DNA from: Ktedonobacter sp. SOSP1-85
GTDB lineage: Bacteria; Chloroflexota; Ktedonobacteria; Ktedonobacterales; Ktedonobacteraceae
DNA length: 64,000 nucleotides
Reading direction: 5' to 3'
NCBI RefSeq assembly: GCF_016587415.1
Contig: NZ_BNJI01000001.1
Location: forward strand, 1,465,501 to 1,529,500
A program made the translations under genes and the position numbers. This document shows, in pieces, positions 49,661 to 58,579 of this stretch. The notes under the pieces are model-generated. The model ran no database searches and had not been told where the DNA came from. It saw only the letters and a list, made by a program, of their open reading frames with translations. Numbering within the stretch: the first letter of the stretch is position 1; every line of letters begins with the position of its first letter.

Positions 49661-52495
49661 TTAGGTGCTCCCTTCCCTCTCTTGCTTCTGCTTACTACTG
49701 ACCGCTTCACCCATCCGTACATGTTGCAAATAGGCCTCAGTCTCGCGTTGCGATACTACCTCTAGAAAAGCTCGTACCGTAATAGGATCAAATTGTGCTC
49801 CCATACACTGCACCAGTTCACTACACGCCTCATCGACTCGCTTTGGCGTATGATAAGGGCGCACAGAGGTCATCGTGTCATAGGCATCCACCACGCTGAG
49901 AATACGTGCCAGGAGAGGGATTTCCTCTCGCTCCAGCCCATCTGGATACCCAGTGCCATCCCAACGCTCGTGGTGCGCACCAATAATCGACGCCACCAGA
50001 GAAAAGCTTCCCCCTGTCTGTGCCATAATGGCTCTGCCAATAATCGGATGTTGCCTCATTTGCCTCCATTCAGACCCGTCTAGAGGCTCCTTTTTAAAGA
50101 GGATCTCCTTAGGGACAGCAATCTTACCCACATCATGGAGCATGGCCGCTACGCGCAGGTGCGCGATGTCCTCTTCGCGACAATGTAACCGCCTGGCGAC
50201 GGCTTCAGCCAGCACAGCCAGGCGCTGCCCATGCCAATATATTGGCTCGTCATGGACTTTTAACATGGTCAGTAAAGCCTGAAGAGCCATTTCCTCCGCA
50301 TCTGACTTCTGCTCTTCATCCCATTTTGCAATCTGTACCCTCTCGTCCGGGTCCACGATACAGACACAATTACGTCCACTGCCCTTGGCCCGGTACATAG
50401 CCCTATCAGCCTGGGCAATTAACTCTTGTCGCCTTGTCCCGTGCAATGGATAGACAGCTACACCTATACTCACCGTCATCCGCAAGCAAATGGGGACAGA
50501 TTCCCTCTCCTGCCGCCAGAGAAAAGGCTCCTTCATTATCTCCATGCGCAGCCGTTCTGCAACCTCGCGCATATGGGAGAGATCACGCACCCACAACAGC
50601 GCGACAAACTCCTCTCCCCCATACCTCCCTACTATTCCTCCATCCCCCACCACCCACGCCAGGCGCGCGCCAACCTCATGCAAAAGAAAATCGCCAACCA
50701 GGTGTCCATACTGATCATTCACATGCTTGAAGTGATCAAGATCAATAAAAAAGAGCGCATAATGTTCTCTCTGCTTCCCATGGTACGCAAACGCCGCATC
50801 CAAGCGCATCATCAATGCACGATGATTAGATAAACCCGTCACGGCATCGGTAATCGCTAGCAACCGTTGCTCATGATAGAGCTGATCGCGCTCCTGGAGG
50901 AGCTTTTGTTGAGAGAGAGCAAGAAATTCATGCTCATGGTAGGATGCTTGCAATTGTTGCCGTAGCCGCCTCTCGCTCGTGATTAATTTCTTCAAGTCCG
51001 CCAGGCGACGCCCTTGATAGGGAACCTCAATGCAGAGCCAACTGACAATCAAAAATATCAGCGACCAGAGACCAACGTAACACATCCACTTTGGCGTAGC
51101 TATCAGGTCAGGTATCCATGAGTGACTCAGGGTAGAGAGCACACCATACACCGCCAACAGTAATCCTACCAGGGAGACTCCTAAAAGCGACCACCTTGTA
51201 TACCCTCTCTGCATAGCTCTTCCTTCATAGCTCTCCTTGTGCTGGCACCTTTTCTCCACCTTGAACATGGACCATGCGACAAGAACAAACAGTTGTGCGG
51301 TAGGAAGCAACCAGATAATTGTGGTAGTAGCTTCAGTGATGATATAAATGCGTAAGCCAGGAACAGGCGCAGCAGGAAACAAAACAAAATGTGGTACAAG
51401 ACCATATATAAACAACAGAAATATAAAGGTCACAAGTGCCTGGACCATAATGCCATAACGCGGCACGCCAGAACAATCCAGGGAGAGCAGCTTTTGTGGC
51501 AATAGCCCCTGCCGAGCCATAAATATAAACATGCGAGCCGCTAACAAGAGACACACAGCCGCGATTACCACCTGGCTCACAACAAGCACACTCAGGGTAA
51601 CCCACCCCGCCCATTCGCCTAAACAGATGGTAAATATCAGGAGAAAACTTCCTACCTCTCCCGCAAATCTGGGTGGCACAATCAGCAGCAATCCCAGGTT
51701 CGCCAGCGTGTATGCAATAGCCAGGCCAAGTATCCCCCACCAGATAAAGTGACAGGCACGTCGCTGCTGTATGACGCCTCCTTTTACCTCGTTCATCAAC
51801 AGGAAAGGTGTCTCGATCCCTAATAACGCCCAGATAATCATGCCAAAGGCCCCTTCATTGGGAAGGTGTGGCACGCGATTCTGCCAGGCGATTTGCTCCA
51901 GCGCAGACGTGTGGCCGGTTCCAACCCACCAGATGCCAAGTATCCCCGCGGCAATAAACATCCCTGTATAGAGCGCACCAACCAGCAGCAAGATATGCTT
52001 TAGATAGCGCATAGGAATACAGGCCAGGCCCGTAGCCATAACAAGACCCACCATTCCTCCCCAAAGAACAGCGTTTATATCGGGGATAAGGCCACCGTTG
52101 ACAGCATAGAGGAAAAGGAGAGCACTTTGAAATGTAGGAAAAATAAACAAAATGCAACAAATCCAGATGCACAGCCCGGCTAAGCGGCCCCACTGCTGAT
52201 TGGCAAGTTGCGAGATCCAGGCGAAATGTCCACCAGCCAGAGAAACATTGTGCCCCAGCCAGAAAAGAACATAGGCATAACAGAGAATAAAGACCCATCC
52301 CAGCAGCCAGAAGACGCCACCAGCAGCTAGGACCAGGCGCAGTCCATTGAAACTTGAAACCGCCAGTACTACGAGCATGAGAACGGCAAGCAAATGCCTG
52401 GCGTGGAGTTCATTGGGAGGCTCAACCTCGTACGCTTGTCCTCCCTTGTGCCTGCTGGTCGTAATAATACTCTCAAGCCGATGTTTTACAGCCAT
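49661..52495 (-). CDS. APC-transporter-like membrane domain fused to GGDEF and HD-GYP
   Basis: A 944-residue c-di-GMP-turnover protein with an unusual sensor. Residues about 30-490 have 12 or so membrane segments of the amino acid-polyamine-organocation fold; IIWALLGIETPFLLMNEVKG matches the TM6 substrate-site region. A helical linker (LADLKKLITSERRLRQQLQA) follows. The GGDEF domain, about 550-715, reads ALFFIDLDHFKHVNDQYGHL then GRYGGEEF (626-630), so it should be an active cyclase; no RxxD inhibitory site is seen at the usual place. The HD-GYP domain reads MLHDVGKIAVPKEI (HD 787-788), AHHERWDGTGYPDGL and VVDAYDTMTS, all residues kept. The ATG at 52495 follows AGGAAC; a TTG at 52513 is the alternative. 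Confidence 0.9.
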   Translation of the reverse strand: MAVKHRLESIITTSRHKGGQAYEVEPPNELHARHLLAVLMLVVLAVSSFNGLRLVLAAGGVFWLLGWVFILCYAYVLFWLGHNVSLAGGHFAWISQLANQQWGRLAGLCIWICCILFIFPTFQSALLFLYAVNGGLIPDINAVLWGGMVGLVMATGLACIPMRYLKHILLLVGALYTGMFIAAGILGIWWVGTGHTSALEQIAWQNRVPHLPNEGAFGMIIWALLGIETPFLLMNEVKGGVIQQRRACHFIWWGILGLAIAYTLANLGLLLIVPPRFAGEVGSFLLIFTICLGEWAGWVTLSVLVVSQVVIAAVCLLLAARMFIFMARQGLLPQKLLSLDCSGVPRYGIMVQALVTFIFLLFIYGLVPHFVLFPAAPVPGLRIYIITEATTTIIWLLPTAQLFVLVAWSMFKVEKRCQHKESYEGRAMQRGYTRWSLLGVSLVGLLLAVYGVLSTLSHSWIPDLIATPKWMCYVGLWSLIFLIVSWLCIEVPYQGRRLADLKKLITSERRLRQQLQASYHEHEFLALSQQKLLQERDQLYHEQRLLAITDAVTGLSNHRALMMRLDAAFAYHGKQREHYALFFIDLDHFKHVNDQYGHLVGDFLLHEVGARLAWVVGDGGIVGRYGGEEFVALLWVRDLSHMREVAERLRMEIMKEPFLWRQERESVPICLRMTVSIGVAVYPLHGTRRQELIAQADRAMYRAKGSGRNCVCIVDPDERVQIAKWDEEQKSDAEEMALQALLTMLKVHDEPIYWHGQRLAVLAEAVARRLHCREEDIAHLRVAAMLHDVGKIAVPKEILFKKEPLDGSEWRQMRQHPIIGRAIMAQTGGSFSLVASIIGAHHERWDGTGYPDGLEREEIPLLARILSVVDAYDTMTSVRPYHTPKRVDEACSELVQCMGAQFDPITVRAFLEVVSQRETEAYLQHVRMGEAVSSKQKQEREGST

Positions 52496-52995
52496 AAGCG
52501 GTTCCTGCCTCAAGGTTTCAGCAGGTGCTCAGGAGGATGTGCAATCTCGTGATGGCACTTTCCACATCTTCCCACACCCAGAATCGAGGGTTCGCTACAA
52601 GAAGCCTGGGATCACATCTCTGATCTTCTTTAAGAAAGACGCCTGACATTTGCTATTAGTATACAGGCAGGCGTTAAACCATACACAGATGCACAAATAT
52701 CTGCCCCATTGCATGCATCCACCTGATCACTCCAGGCATTTCCCTCTTTCTTAGCCACGAAATCACACACGCGGCACTTTTCTTGTATCCAATTTCATTA
52801 ACCCTATATATCTTTTCTACAGCTCTTATATTTATAATGTTTAAATACTGATATTCACCCATTCATGTTTTTTATAGTACATTTTAGCTGACAGCTTGAC
52901 GCTTCTCCCTCTTAATACATACACTATAACCACGAGGTTTGCGCTAACTGCCTCTATCTTCTTAGTTTTGCTCGGTTTTTGTTCATTGCTCGCCC
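52496..52995. other. 500-base gap without visible gene
   Basis: An AT-rich region upstream of the GGDEF/HD-GYP gene. There are no long hairpins, no family-like frames and no repeat copy. It should hold the promoter of that gene. Confidence 0.45.
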
Positions 52996-53187
52996 ATGGG
53001 CGCTGTTTTTATTTTTGCCTTGCTTGTTTTATCTCTTTTTTTCTATTCTCTTGCACGATATAGGCCAGTGGATAGGCGGATGGTACAGTTATACACAATG
53101 CATGGGGAACTCGCTATACCATCTGAGCGCAATGAGAGGCTATCCAAGCTATTTATGGCTATTTTGTGTGTATTTGCTATTATTTAA
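52996..53187 (+). CDS. Possible small membrane protein
   Basis: 63 codons from ATG 52996. It starts with a membrane segment (GAVFIFALLVLSLFFYSLAR), has a short polar middle (GELAIPSERNERLSKLF) and a second hydrophobic end. It stops 18 bases before the GTG start of the next gene, so coupling is conceivable. There is no clear ribosome site, and evidence is weak beyond the hydrophobic pattern. Confidence 0.3.
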   Translation: MGAVFIFALLVLSLFFYSLARYRPVDRRMVQLYTMHGELAIPSERNERLSKLFMAILCVFAII

Positions 53188-53205
53188 GCCGGGAGGCTCG
53201 AAACT

Positions 53206-54651
53206 GTGAAAAAGCGTCACTATGGGAACGCCCAGTGGACATTGCGGATGATGGCTCTCTGCTTTGCGCTACTTTTCTTCTCTGCTATAGGTGCCATTGC
53301 GCTTATCTCTCACTCAACCGCGGGGGCGGCATATACCAGTTCCGCGCAATCCACACCCGCTCAACCAGTCAACACGGCATTGGCGAGCCCGCAAGATACC
53401 TCCACTCCTAGCCCTACACCTACTGATACGCCAACCGCCACACCTAGTCCTACACCCAGCCCTACCGCCACACCTACTAAGGCCCCGACTCGGGTCCCCA
53501 CGCAGCAACCTCAGCCAACACTTCCGCCACCACCGCCTCCCCCCGTACAGGCGACCGCAACGCCTACAGTTCAAGCAACCGCGACGGCAACCGCGATGCC
53601 TACGGCCCAGGCCACTCAGCCTGATAGCCCTACACCTACCGCTGTCGCCCAGCCAGCAACCACGAGCAATCAGAATGACAAGGGCAGTGACAATGGCACC
53701 TCTATGCTTCTCCCCATTGGGGGGGGAATCGGCTTTATGGTGATTATCGGAGCCTCGGTTGTGTCTATCCTCCTCATGAAACGCAAGCAAGATCAAAAAG
53801 CGGGCCTGGCCCAGCAGATGCCACGCAATGTTCCCTGGATTGATCCTCAGGAAGGCAATGTGGTCTTTGGACCCATGTCTGGTACACCTGCCAGCCCGGC
53901 GGTGAATAATATTCTGCAAAATATCTTTGCTGAGCCAAATGGTGCAGCCTTCTCCAATAATGCCCCCGGAATGCAGCAGCCGGGATTTATGTCATCCATG
54001 GTTCCACCCACTCAGCCACGGCTTTATCCCAATAATGGTCCCATGTCGAATATGGTGCCACCCACCCAGCCACGCGTCAATCCAAACAGCGGCTTGATTC
54101 CCACGATGCCAACCAGAATCGATCCCGCCATTCCTACCCCTGGCGGCACAGGGAACACCAACCCGTTTGCGACGATGGCGATGTCCAATACAGAAGGCAC
54201 ACAACCACGCTTAGCGGCCATGTCGGCCGGGGCATCCCCTTCAGGGGCCTACCCCACCGTCACGATGGATGGTGTTAATGGAACGGGACCATACCCTGTC
54301 ATCCCGCCAACTGGCCCGCAGACGGTGGCGCCTTCGCAGCCCCTTGCTTCCCTCCAACATCCAGAGCAAGTTGCCAATATCCAACAGCCCCCGATACATT
54401 CCCCAATGCATCACTATAATGTCGCGGGCAATTTCCAGCCGCTCTCAATGGATCTGCCTCCTGAGCTCAAGGCGAGCCTGGAAAACCAGCAACGGCCACC
54501 TAAGCCATCCCAGGGTCCCCTCTCCTTCTCAGGACTTCAGGATGATCCTTTCCTGGAGGAGATGATGCAACAGGCACAAATGGGCATCTTCGTCATGCCC
54601 AACCAGGAGAAGACAAACGACAACAACGCAGGGCAAGACACAAAGGCATAA
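53206..54651 (+). CDS. Membrane protein with Pro/Thr-rich stalk
   Basis: 481 residues. An N-terminal hydrophobic signal (MMALCFALLFFSAIGAIALI) is followed by a Pro/Thr/Ala stalk (SPTPTDTPTATPSPTPSPTA, residues about 60-155), a second membrane segment (MLLPIGGGIGFMVIIGASVV), a basic stop-transfer KRKQDQK, and a cytoplasmic part of about 280 residues rich in Pro/Asn/Gln/Met (PTQPRLYPNNGPMSNMVPPT). The stalk between two membrane segments would lie outside the cell. Low complexity prevents family assignment. GTG start with GGGAGG upstream. Role unknown; surface display or scaffold are possible. Confidence 0.7.
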   Translation: MKKRHYGNAQWTLRMMALCFALLFFSAIGAIALISHSTAGAAYTSSAQSTPAQPVNTALASPQDTSTPSPTPTDTPTATPSPTPSPTATPTKAPTRVPTQQPQPTLPPPPPPPVQATATPTVQATATATAMPTAQATQPDSPTPTAVAQPATTSNQNDKGSDNGTSMLLPIGGGIGFMVIIGASVVSILLMKRKQDQKAGLAQQMPRNVPWIDPQEGNVVFGPMSGTPASPAVNNILQNIFAEPNGAAFSNNAPGMQQPGFMSSMVPPTQPRLYPNNGPMSNMVPPTQPRVNPNSGLIPTMPTRIDPAIPTPGGTGNTNPFATMAMSNTEGTQPRLAAMSAGASPSGAYPTVTMDGVNGTGPYPVIPPTGPQTVAPSQPLASLQHPEQVANIQQPPIHSPMHHYNVAGNFQPLSMDLPPELKASLENQQRPPKPSQGPLSFSGLQDDPFLEEMMQQAQMGIFVMPNQEKTNDNNAGQDTKA

Positions 54652-54666
54652 ACCCGTCTGTTTCAA

Positions 54667-54725
54667 TACCCGTGTAGCCATTACTAACAGCCCATACACT
54701 TGGCAAAAAGGAGGTTACACGGGTA
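54667..54725. terminator. Weak hairpin after the Pro/Thr-rich protein
   Basis: TACCCGTGTAGCC and GGTTACACGGGTA pair over about 13 positions with one G-U, around a 33-base loop. It lies 15 bases after the stop. The large loop makes it uncertain. Confidence 0.35.
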
Positions 54726-54901
54726 CTATGTATCTCAGGTATAAGCATTGACTGGCACACAGCATCTATAGATGCTGCGGTTAGCATGCGTTTGATCGTC
54801 AGCAGGGCCGCTCCTAGTAACCAGATCGCATTTCCAAGTGTTTACGCATACTTCCCTCATCACTGTAGCTATTTAGCGTTGTAGTTAACGAGAGAGAGTT
54901 T

Positions 54902-55918
54902 ATGATCGTACGTATACAAGGTTTCGCCTGGGAGGTCTATACGGGGCGTGTTATGCCAGCCTTTGCTCGCTGGCTTGTCGATGGCGATGATACCCACACC
55001 TACCACTTGTTTGAGCAAACGCGTTGCGCGCAAGAAGAATTATTTGTGCCACAGCCCATGCGCCAGTTGCGCACCTGGACGCGCGCCAAAGCCTTTGCTC
55101 AGGGTCTTCCTCGTGGCCCGCATACACATCAAGAATACGCACTTCTCTGCGATCCAGGGCAATTTACTCCGCTAAGCGACCGCTATGTTCAGACGCATCC
55201 CCCTCAGCTCTATCAAGACTCCGAGGCCCTCCGCACCGTCTGGGGAGCGCTGGTCCAACAATTCTGTCTCCCCTGGTACATGTCGCCAGAGTTTGAGATG
55301 ACACCAGAGCTTGCTTCCCCAGTCAATACGAGCGAAGCCTTACCCCCTATGGAAAGCAGTGAGCTCATCTCCCTCCTACAATCAGCTGGCCTGAACGATC
55401 TCATCGACAGTCTTCATCAAAGCACGCCATGGGAGACACCGTCTCAGCCACCACATGAACACCTGCCAGAAGAGGCATTGCACATGCTCCTCGCGGATGA
55501 CGACATAGATGTACCAAGCAATGGCGTCATAATTGGGCGCCTCCCAACAACACTGCACCTGCGTGGCTGGTTGGCATCTCACGCTGTGCGCGCGATGGCG
55601 CTCTTTGAGTTCCTGGCCTGTGGACGCCGCGCTATGCCCTTTGGCTACCAGGGTGGTGATCCCTATGGCAACTATATCGGCTACCTGACACCGACTGAAA
55701 CGGCCCTCCTGGCCTCCAGTCTGCAGGATATCTCTATTCCTGATCCTCACGAGGCTGAGACTGACTATCATACCTTCTTACAAGAGCGGCAGTTAAGCGC
55801 AAGCAAACGCACTTCGCGCCTGATCGACGAGGTTCAGCCAAGCTATGCCGGCGTCTTTGTGGATGCTATTCGTATCGCGGCACAGCAACAACTCGGGCTG
55901 ATCTGTAGCATCGGCTAA
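54902..55918 (+). CDS. Hypothetical protein upstream of the FIST genes
   Basis: 338 residues, cytoplasmic by composition. No family recognised. The sequence has Trp/Tyr/His-rich patches such as FAWEVYTGRVMPAFARWLVD, and GGDPYGNYIGYLTPTETALL in the C-terminal half. It is a reasonably folded-looking sequence with no low-complexity tail and no membrane segment. Convergent with the FIST genes, with only 7 bases between the stop codons. Its start is preceded by GAGAGAG. Function unknown. Confidence 0.7.
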   Translation: MIVRIQGFAWEVYTGRVMPAFARWLVDGDDTHTYHLFEQTRCAQEELFVPQPMRQLRTWTRAKAFAQGLPRGPHTHQEYALLCDPGQFTPLSDRYVQTHPPQLYQDSEALRTVWGALVQQFCLPWYMSPEFEMTPELASPVNTSEALPPMESSELISLLQSAGLNDLIDSLHQSTPWETPSQPPHEHLPEEALHMLLADDDIDVPSNGVIIGRLPTTLHLRGWLASHAVRAMALFEFLACGRRAMPFGYQGGDPYGNYIGYLTPTETALLASSLQDISIPDPHEAETDYHTFLQERQLSASKRTSRLIDEVQPSYAGVFVDAIRIAAQQQLGLICSIG

Positions 55919-55925
55919 CCAATGA

Positions 55926-57104
55926 CTACCGAGGAAAAATGCAGATGAGTGGGGCATGGCGCTGAAAAGTACCATACTGCCCTTGTACACGCGCATATTG
56001 CCCCCGTGTACTACACCCCCCATATGGTGTTGAACCTAGAGCACGCTGGACAGCCTCAAGCTCCAGGCGAAAATCATTCGCGCTCCGTGGCCTATAGCCT
56101 TCGCCTTCAAAGAAAAGCGCGGCCCCTGGTTCGTAGCCATGCATATACTGGAGGGCGCTGCGCGTCATCTTTTCAGTGGCCTCAACGACTACGGAGGCTG
56201 GTGCTCTCATAAACTGTACAAGCCCCTGGAGGGGAGCCAGTTCCAGAAACGTGACCGAGCCATCGGCAAGTGTGTGCGCGCACGGCATACAGATATGCTG
56301 CCCCATACCAGTGTCAATACCGAGTGGGGTGTTAAGCAGAAAGCGCATAATCTCTTCATTATTGCCTGCGTTCCAGGCAAGACCTTGCGCCTCAGCCTGA
56401 CTCCTATACAGGCTGAGCGGAGCTACATCATCAATACTCAGCACAGTATTATCGCGTATCTTTGTAACCAGCATCGGGGAGCCGACAGGACTCCAGGCTG
56501 GCAAGGATGCGAGGCCAATTGGCCTGGATGAAAGGATCTCCAGGGCAACCACGCCTTCCCTGAGCGCTTCCGTCTCATACAAGACCGCCATATGATAATG
56601 GGTGTTCATACCTGCATACATACCCAGGAGCTGATGTGATCCATGTGTGAGGCGCAAAAGGCGGGACAGTAGAGCATCAAGCTTACCCGCCTCACCGTTT
56701 CCAAAGAGAAGGAGCGTCCGCTGCATGGTAGGATGCTTATCAGCGCTTGAGAGGGAGGCAACCAGACCTTCAGCAGCCTGAACCACATCCGCCCTCGCAT
56801 TCCTGGCTATAGTGGCCTGAAACAGCATCTCGTGAGAGCGGATAGCCAGTGCGCTGGCCATGCCACCTCCCTGAACATAGCTTGTAAACGCGCCCATGGA
56901 GGTACAGCCGATGAGCATATCAGGCCGGCATGTCTGTTTCAAGGCGTGGAGAAAGACCTGGTGCTCATAATGAGGAGAGAGAAAAAGGATGACCACGTCT
57001 GGCTCGGCGCTTAAGCCCTCGCGTATTTGCCAGCCCAGGGCTCGGCCCGCCAGGTAACTATCCTCAATACTGGTTGAGGCAATCACATACTCATTCGGAG
57101 CCAT
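55926..57104 (-). CDS. FIST domain protein 1
   Basis: A stand-alone FIST N/FIST C sensor of about 392 residues. FIST N covers residues about 10-205 (EYVIASTSIEDSYLAGRALG, RPDMLIGCTSMGAFTSYVQG), and FIST C about 205-390 with PYGGCSTRGQYARVQGQYGT near the end. FIST proteins bind small ligands such as amino acids and feed signalling proteins. It lies 54 bases after the paralogous gene at 57159 and is about the same length, so the pair arose by duplication. ATG at 57104; an in-frame TTG at 57140 is possible. Confidence 0.87.
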   Translation of the reverse strand: MAPNEYVIASTSIEDSYLAGRALGWQIREGLSAEPDVVILFLSPHYEHQVFLHALKQTCRPDMLIGCTSMGAFTSYVQGGGMASALAIRSHEMLFQATIARNARADVVQAAEGLVASLSSADKHPTMQRTLLLFGNGEAGKLDALLSRLLRLTHGSHQLLGMYAGMNTHYHMAVLYETEALREGVVALEILSSRPIGLASLPAWSPVGSPMLVTKIRDNTVLSIDDVAPLSLYRSQAEAQGLAWNAGNNEEIMRFLLNTPLGIDTGMGQHICMPCAHTLADGSVTFLELAPLQGLVQFMRAPASVVVEATEKMTRSALQYMHGYEPGAALFFEGEGYRPRSANDFRLELEAVQRALGSTPYGGCSTRGQYARVQGQYGTFQRHAPLICIFPR

Positions 57105-57158
57105 AGCACCGGAAACATCCCTTCTCTCTCTTTTCCACAACCATGATTAATAAGGCCT

Positions 57159-58328
57159 TTAGGCAGGCAGGATACACACCACCGCGTTACAATTATGGAA
57201 GCCGCTAAACTGTCCCTCACCAGAGACAACCTGTCCATGGGTGTTGCATCCCACAAACCCGGGGGCCCCCACAATATGTTGCACCGCATGTAGCTCCTCA
57301 GTAAACTCGTCGCCCATGCGCAAGCGGGTCACGACACAGTCGAAAAAGAGCGTCATCCCCGGCTCACAGGCGTGCATCTGGCGCAACGCCATTTGAGCAG
57401 CCTGTGATGCAGCATCTACCGCGGCCTCTAACACGCCACTCATGATCGAGACAATCGCCCCCTCTGGCACCTCTGTGGCACAGGTGAATGATCCATCAGC
57501 ATGTACCACCAGGGGCGCACGTAATTTGTATAGGCCAAGCCCTGCATCTATGCCCAAGACATTGTGCAAGAAAAAAGGCACAGGATTGGCAAGGTCCAGC
57601 GTCTGGCCAGTGGCCTGGGCATACTCCTGGAATACATCAAGCGCGGGTCGACCGTCCAGGCTGATAAGGCGCAAGCCATCGGCCCTGGTTACCAGCATCG
57701 GCTCGGTAACAGGATGCCAGCCATGGTGCGAGCCGATCCCGACTGGTTTTTTGGAGAGGATCTCCAGGGCAACGGCAGCGTCGTCGTAGATTTCCGTGCC
57801 AAAGAAGACCGGTGTTCGCGCAAAGCGTGCATTATCGCCAGCGCCGCCTCCAAAGATATGAAACGTTCCATCTGTTTGCTGGGAGATCGAGGCGATCAGA
57901 TCTTCGGCGCCACCTGAGAGAATATCCGTGAGCAGTAAAGCTGTACGATACAGTGCACGCGGCATCTCAGGATAGCGGAATGCGGAGACAATAGTGCGCC
58001 CCGCCTGTGTATGACCCTTGCTCAGCTCACGCCCCAGCCCCACGGAGAAAAATAGTTCATCTGAACGTATCGCCAGCGCACAAGCCAGTCCCTCGCTTAG
58101 CACCTCACCGGTAAACTCGCCCGCTGAAGAACATCCAAGCATCTGCTCAGGCTGGCAGGTTCGCCGCAACGCAGATAATATCGCTTGTTGGTCGCTATCA
58201 GGTGAAATAAAAATGATGATGACATCTGGAGTCCCGCCAAGCTTCTCCAGAAGAGTGGTCCCCAGCGCTGTCCCCGCCGCATCCCCCTCACGCAAGTCGC
58301 TATACGCGACGGCAAATTTAGTCGTCAT
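57159..58328 (-). CDS. FIST domain protein 2
   Basis: 389 residues with FIST N (TKFAVAYSDLREGDAAGTAL, PEQMLGCSSAGEFTGEVLSE) and FIST C (VTRLRMGDEFTEELHAVQHI, FVGCNTHGQVVSGEGQFSGF). No output domain, so its signal must pass to a partner. GGAGGAG precedes the ATG at 58328, which is preferred over a start 22 codons earlier. A good sigma-70-type promoter lies upstream at 58416-58445. It is the first gene of a two-gene FIST operon. Confidence 0.9.
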   Translation of the reverse strand: MTTKFAVAYSDLREGDAAGTALGTTLLEKLGGTPDVIIIFISPDSDQQAILSALRRTCQPEQMLGCSSAGEFTGEVLSEGLACALAIRSDELFFSVGLGRELSKGHTQAGRTIVSAFRYPEMPRALYRTALLLTDILSGGAEDLIASISQQTDGTFHIFGGGAGDNARFARTPVFFGTEIYDDAAVALEILSKKPVGIGSHHGWHPVTEPMLVTRADGLRLISLDGRPALDVFQEYAQATGQTLDLANPVPFFLHNVLGIDAGLGLYKLRAPLVVHADGSFTCATEVPEGAIVSIMSGVLEAAVDAASQAAQMALRQMHACEPGMTLFFDCVVTRLRMGDEFTEELHAVQHIVGAPGFVGCNTHGQVVSGEGQFSGFHNCNAVVCILPA

Positions 58329-58415
58329 CGTGTCTCCTCCTAACATACTCTGCTCTTGCCTAAAGCAACTAACATCCTCCAACACAAGATACATATATCG
58401 AAATTTGCCGTCATC

Positions 58416-58445
58416 ATAATATCATCCAATGTTTAACAATGTCAA
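58416..58445 (-). promoter_or_regulatory. Sigma-70-type promoter of the FIST operon
   Basis: On the minus strand TTGACA (58445-58440), an 18-base spacer, and TATTAT (58421-58416). The expected transcript start is about 80 bases before the FIST 2 ATG. A consensus -35 and near-consensus -10. Confidence 0.65.
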
Positions 58446-58526
58446 TCTCTTTTTATTCAGTACTACTCATATTTGGATATATGCACCTCTCTTGCATGCT
58501 TGCTGCCAGCATCAGAAGCGAGAGAA

Positions 58527-58564
58527 ATGGGCGCTGACTGCTTCTCGAGCAGGTCAGCGCCCAT
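58527..58564 (-). terminator. Terminator after the pseudokinase gene
   Basis: A 12-bp perfect stem, ATGGGCGCTGAC paired with GTCAGCGCCCAT, around a self-complementary loop. On the minus strand ATTTCTCTC follows. It lies 15 bases after the stop. Confidence 0.75.
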
Positions 58565-58579
58565 AGCCAGAATCAATAC

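Noticed and set aside
53400..53660. Tandem-repeat-like CCTACACC tract, considered as CRISPR or minisatellite
   Set aside because: It is the codon pattern of the Pro/Thr-rich stalk of the protein at 53206; there are no unique spacers.
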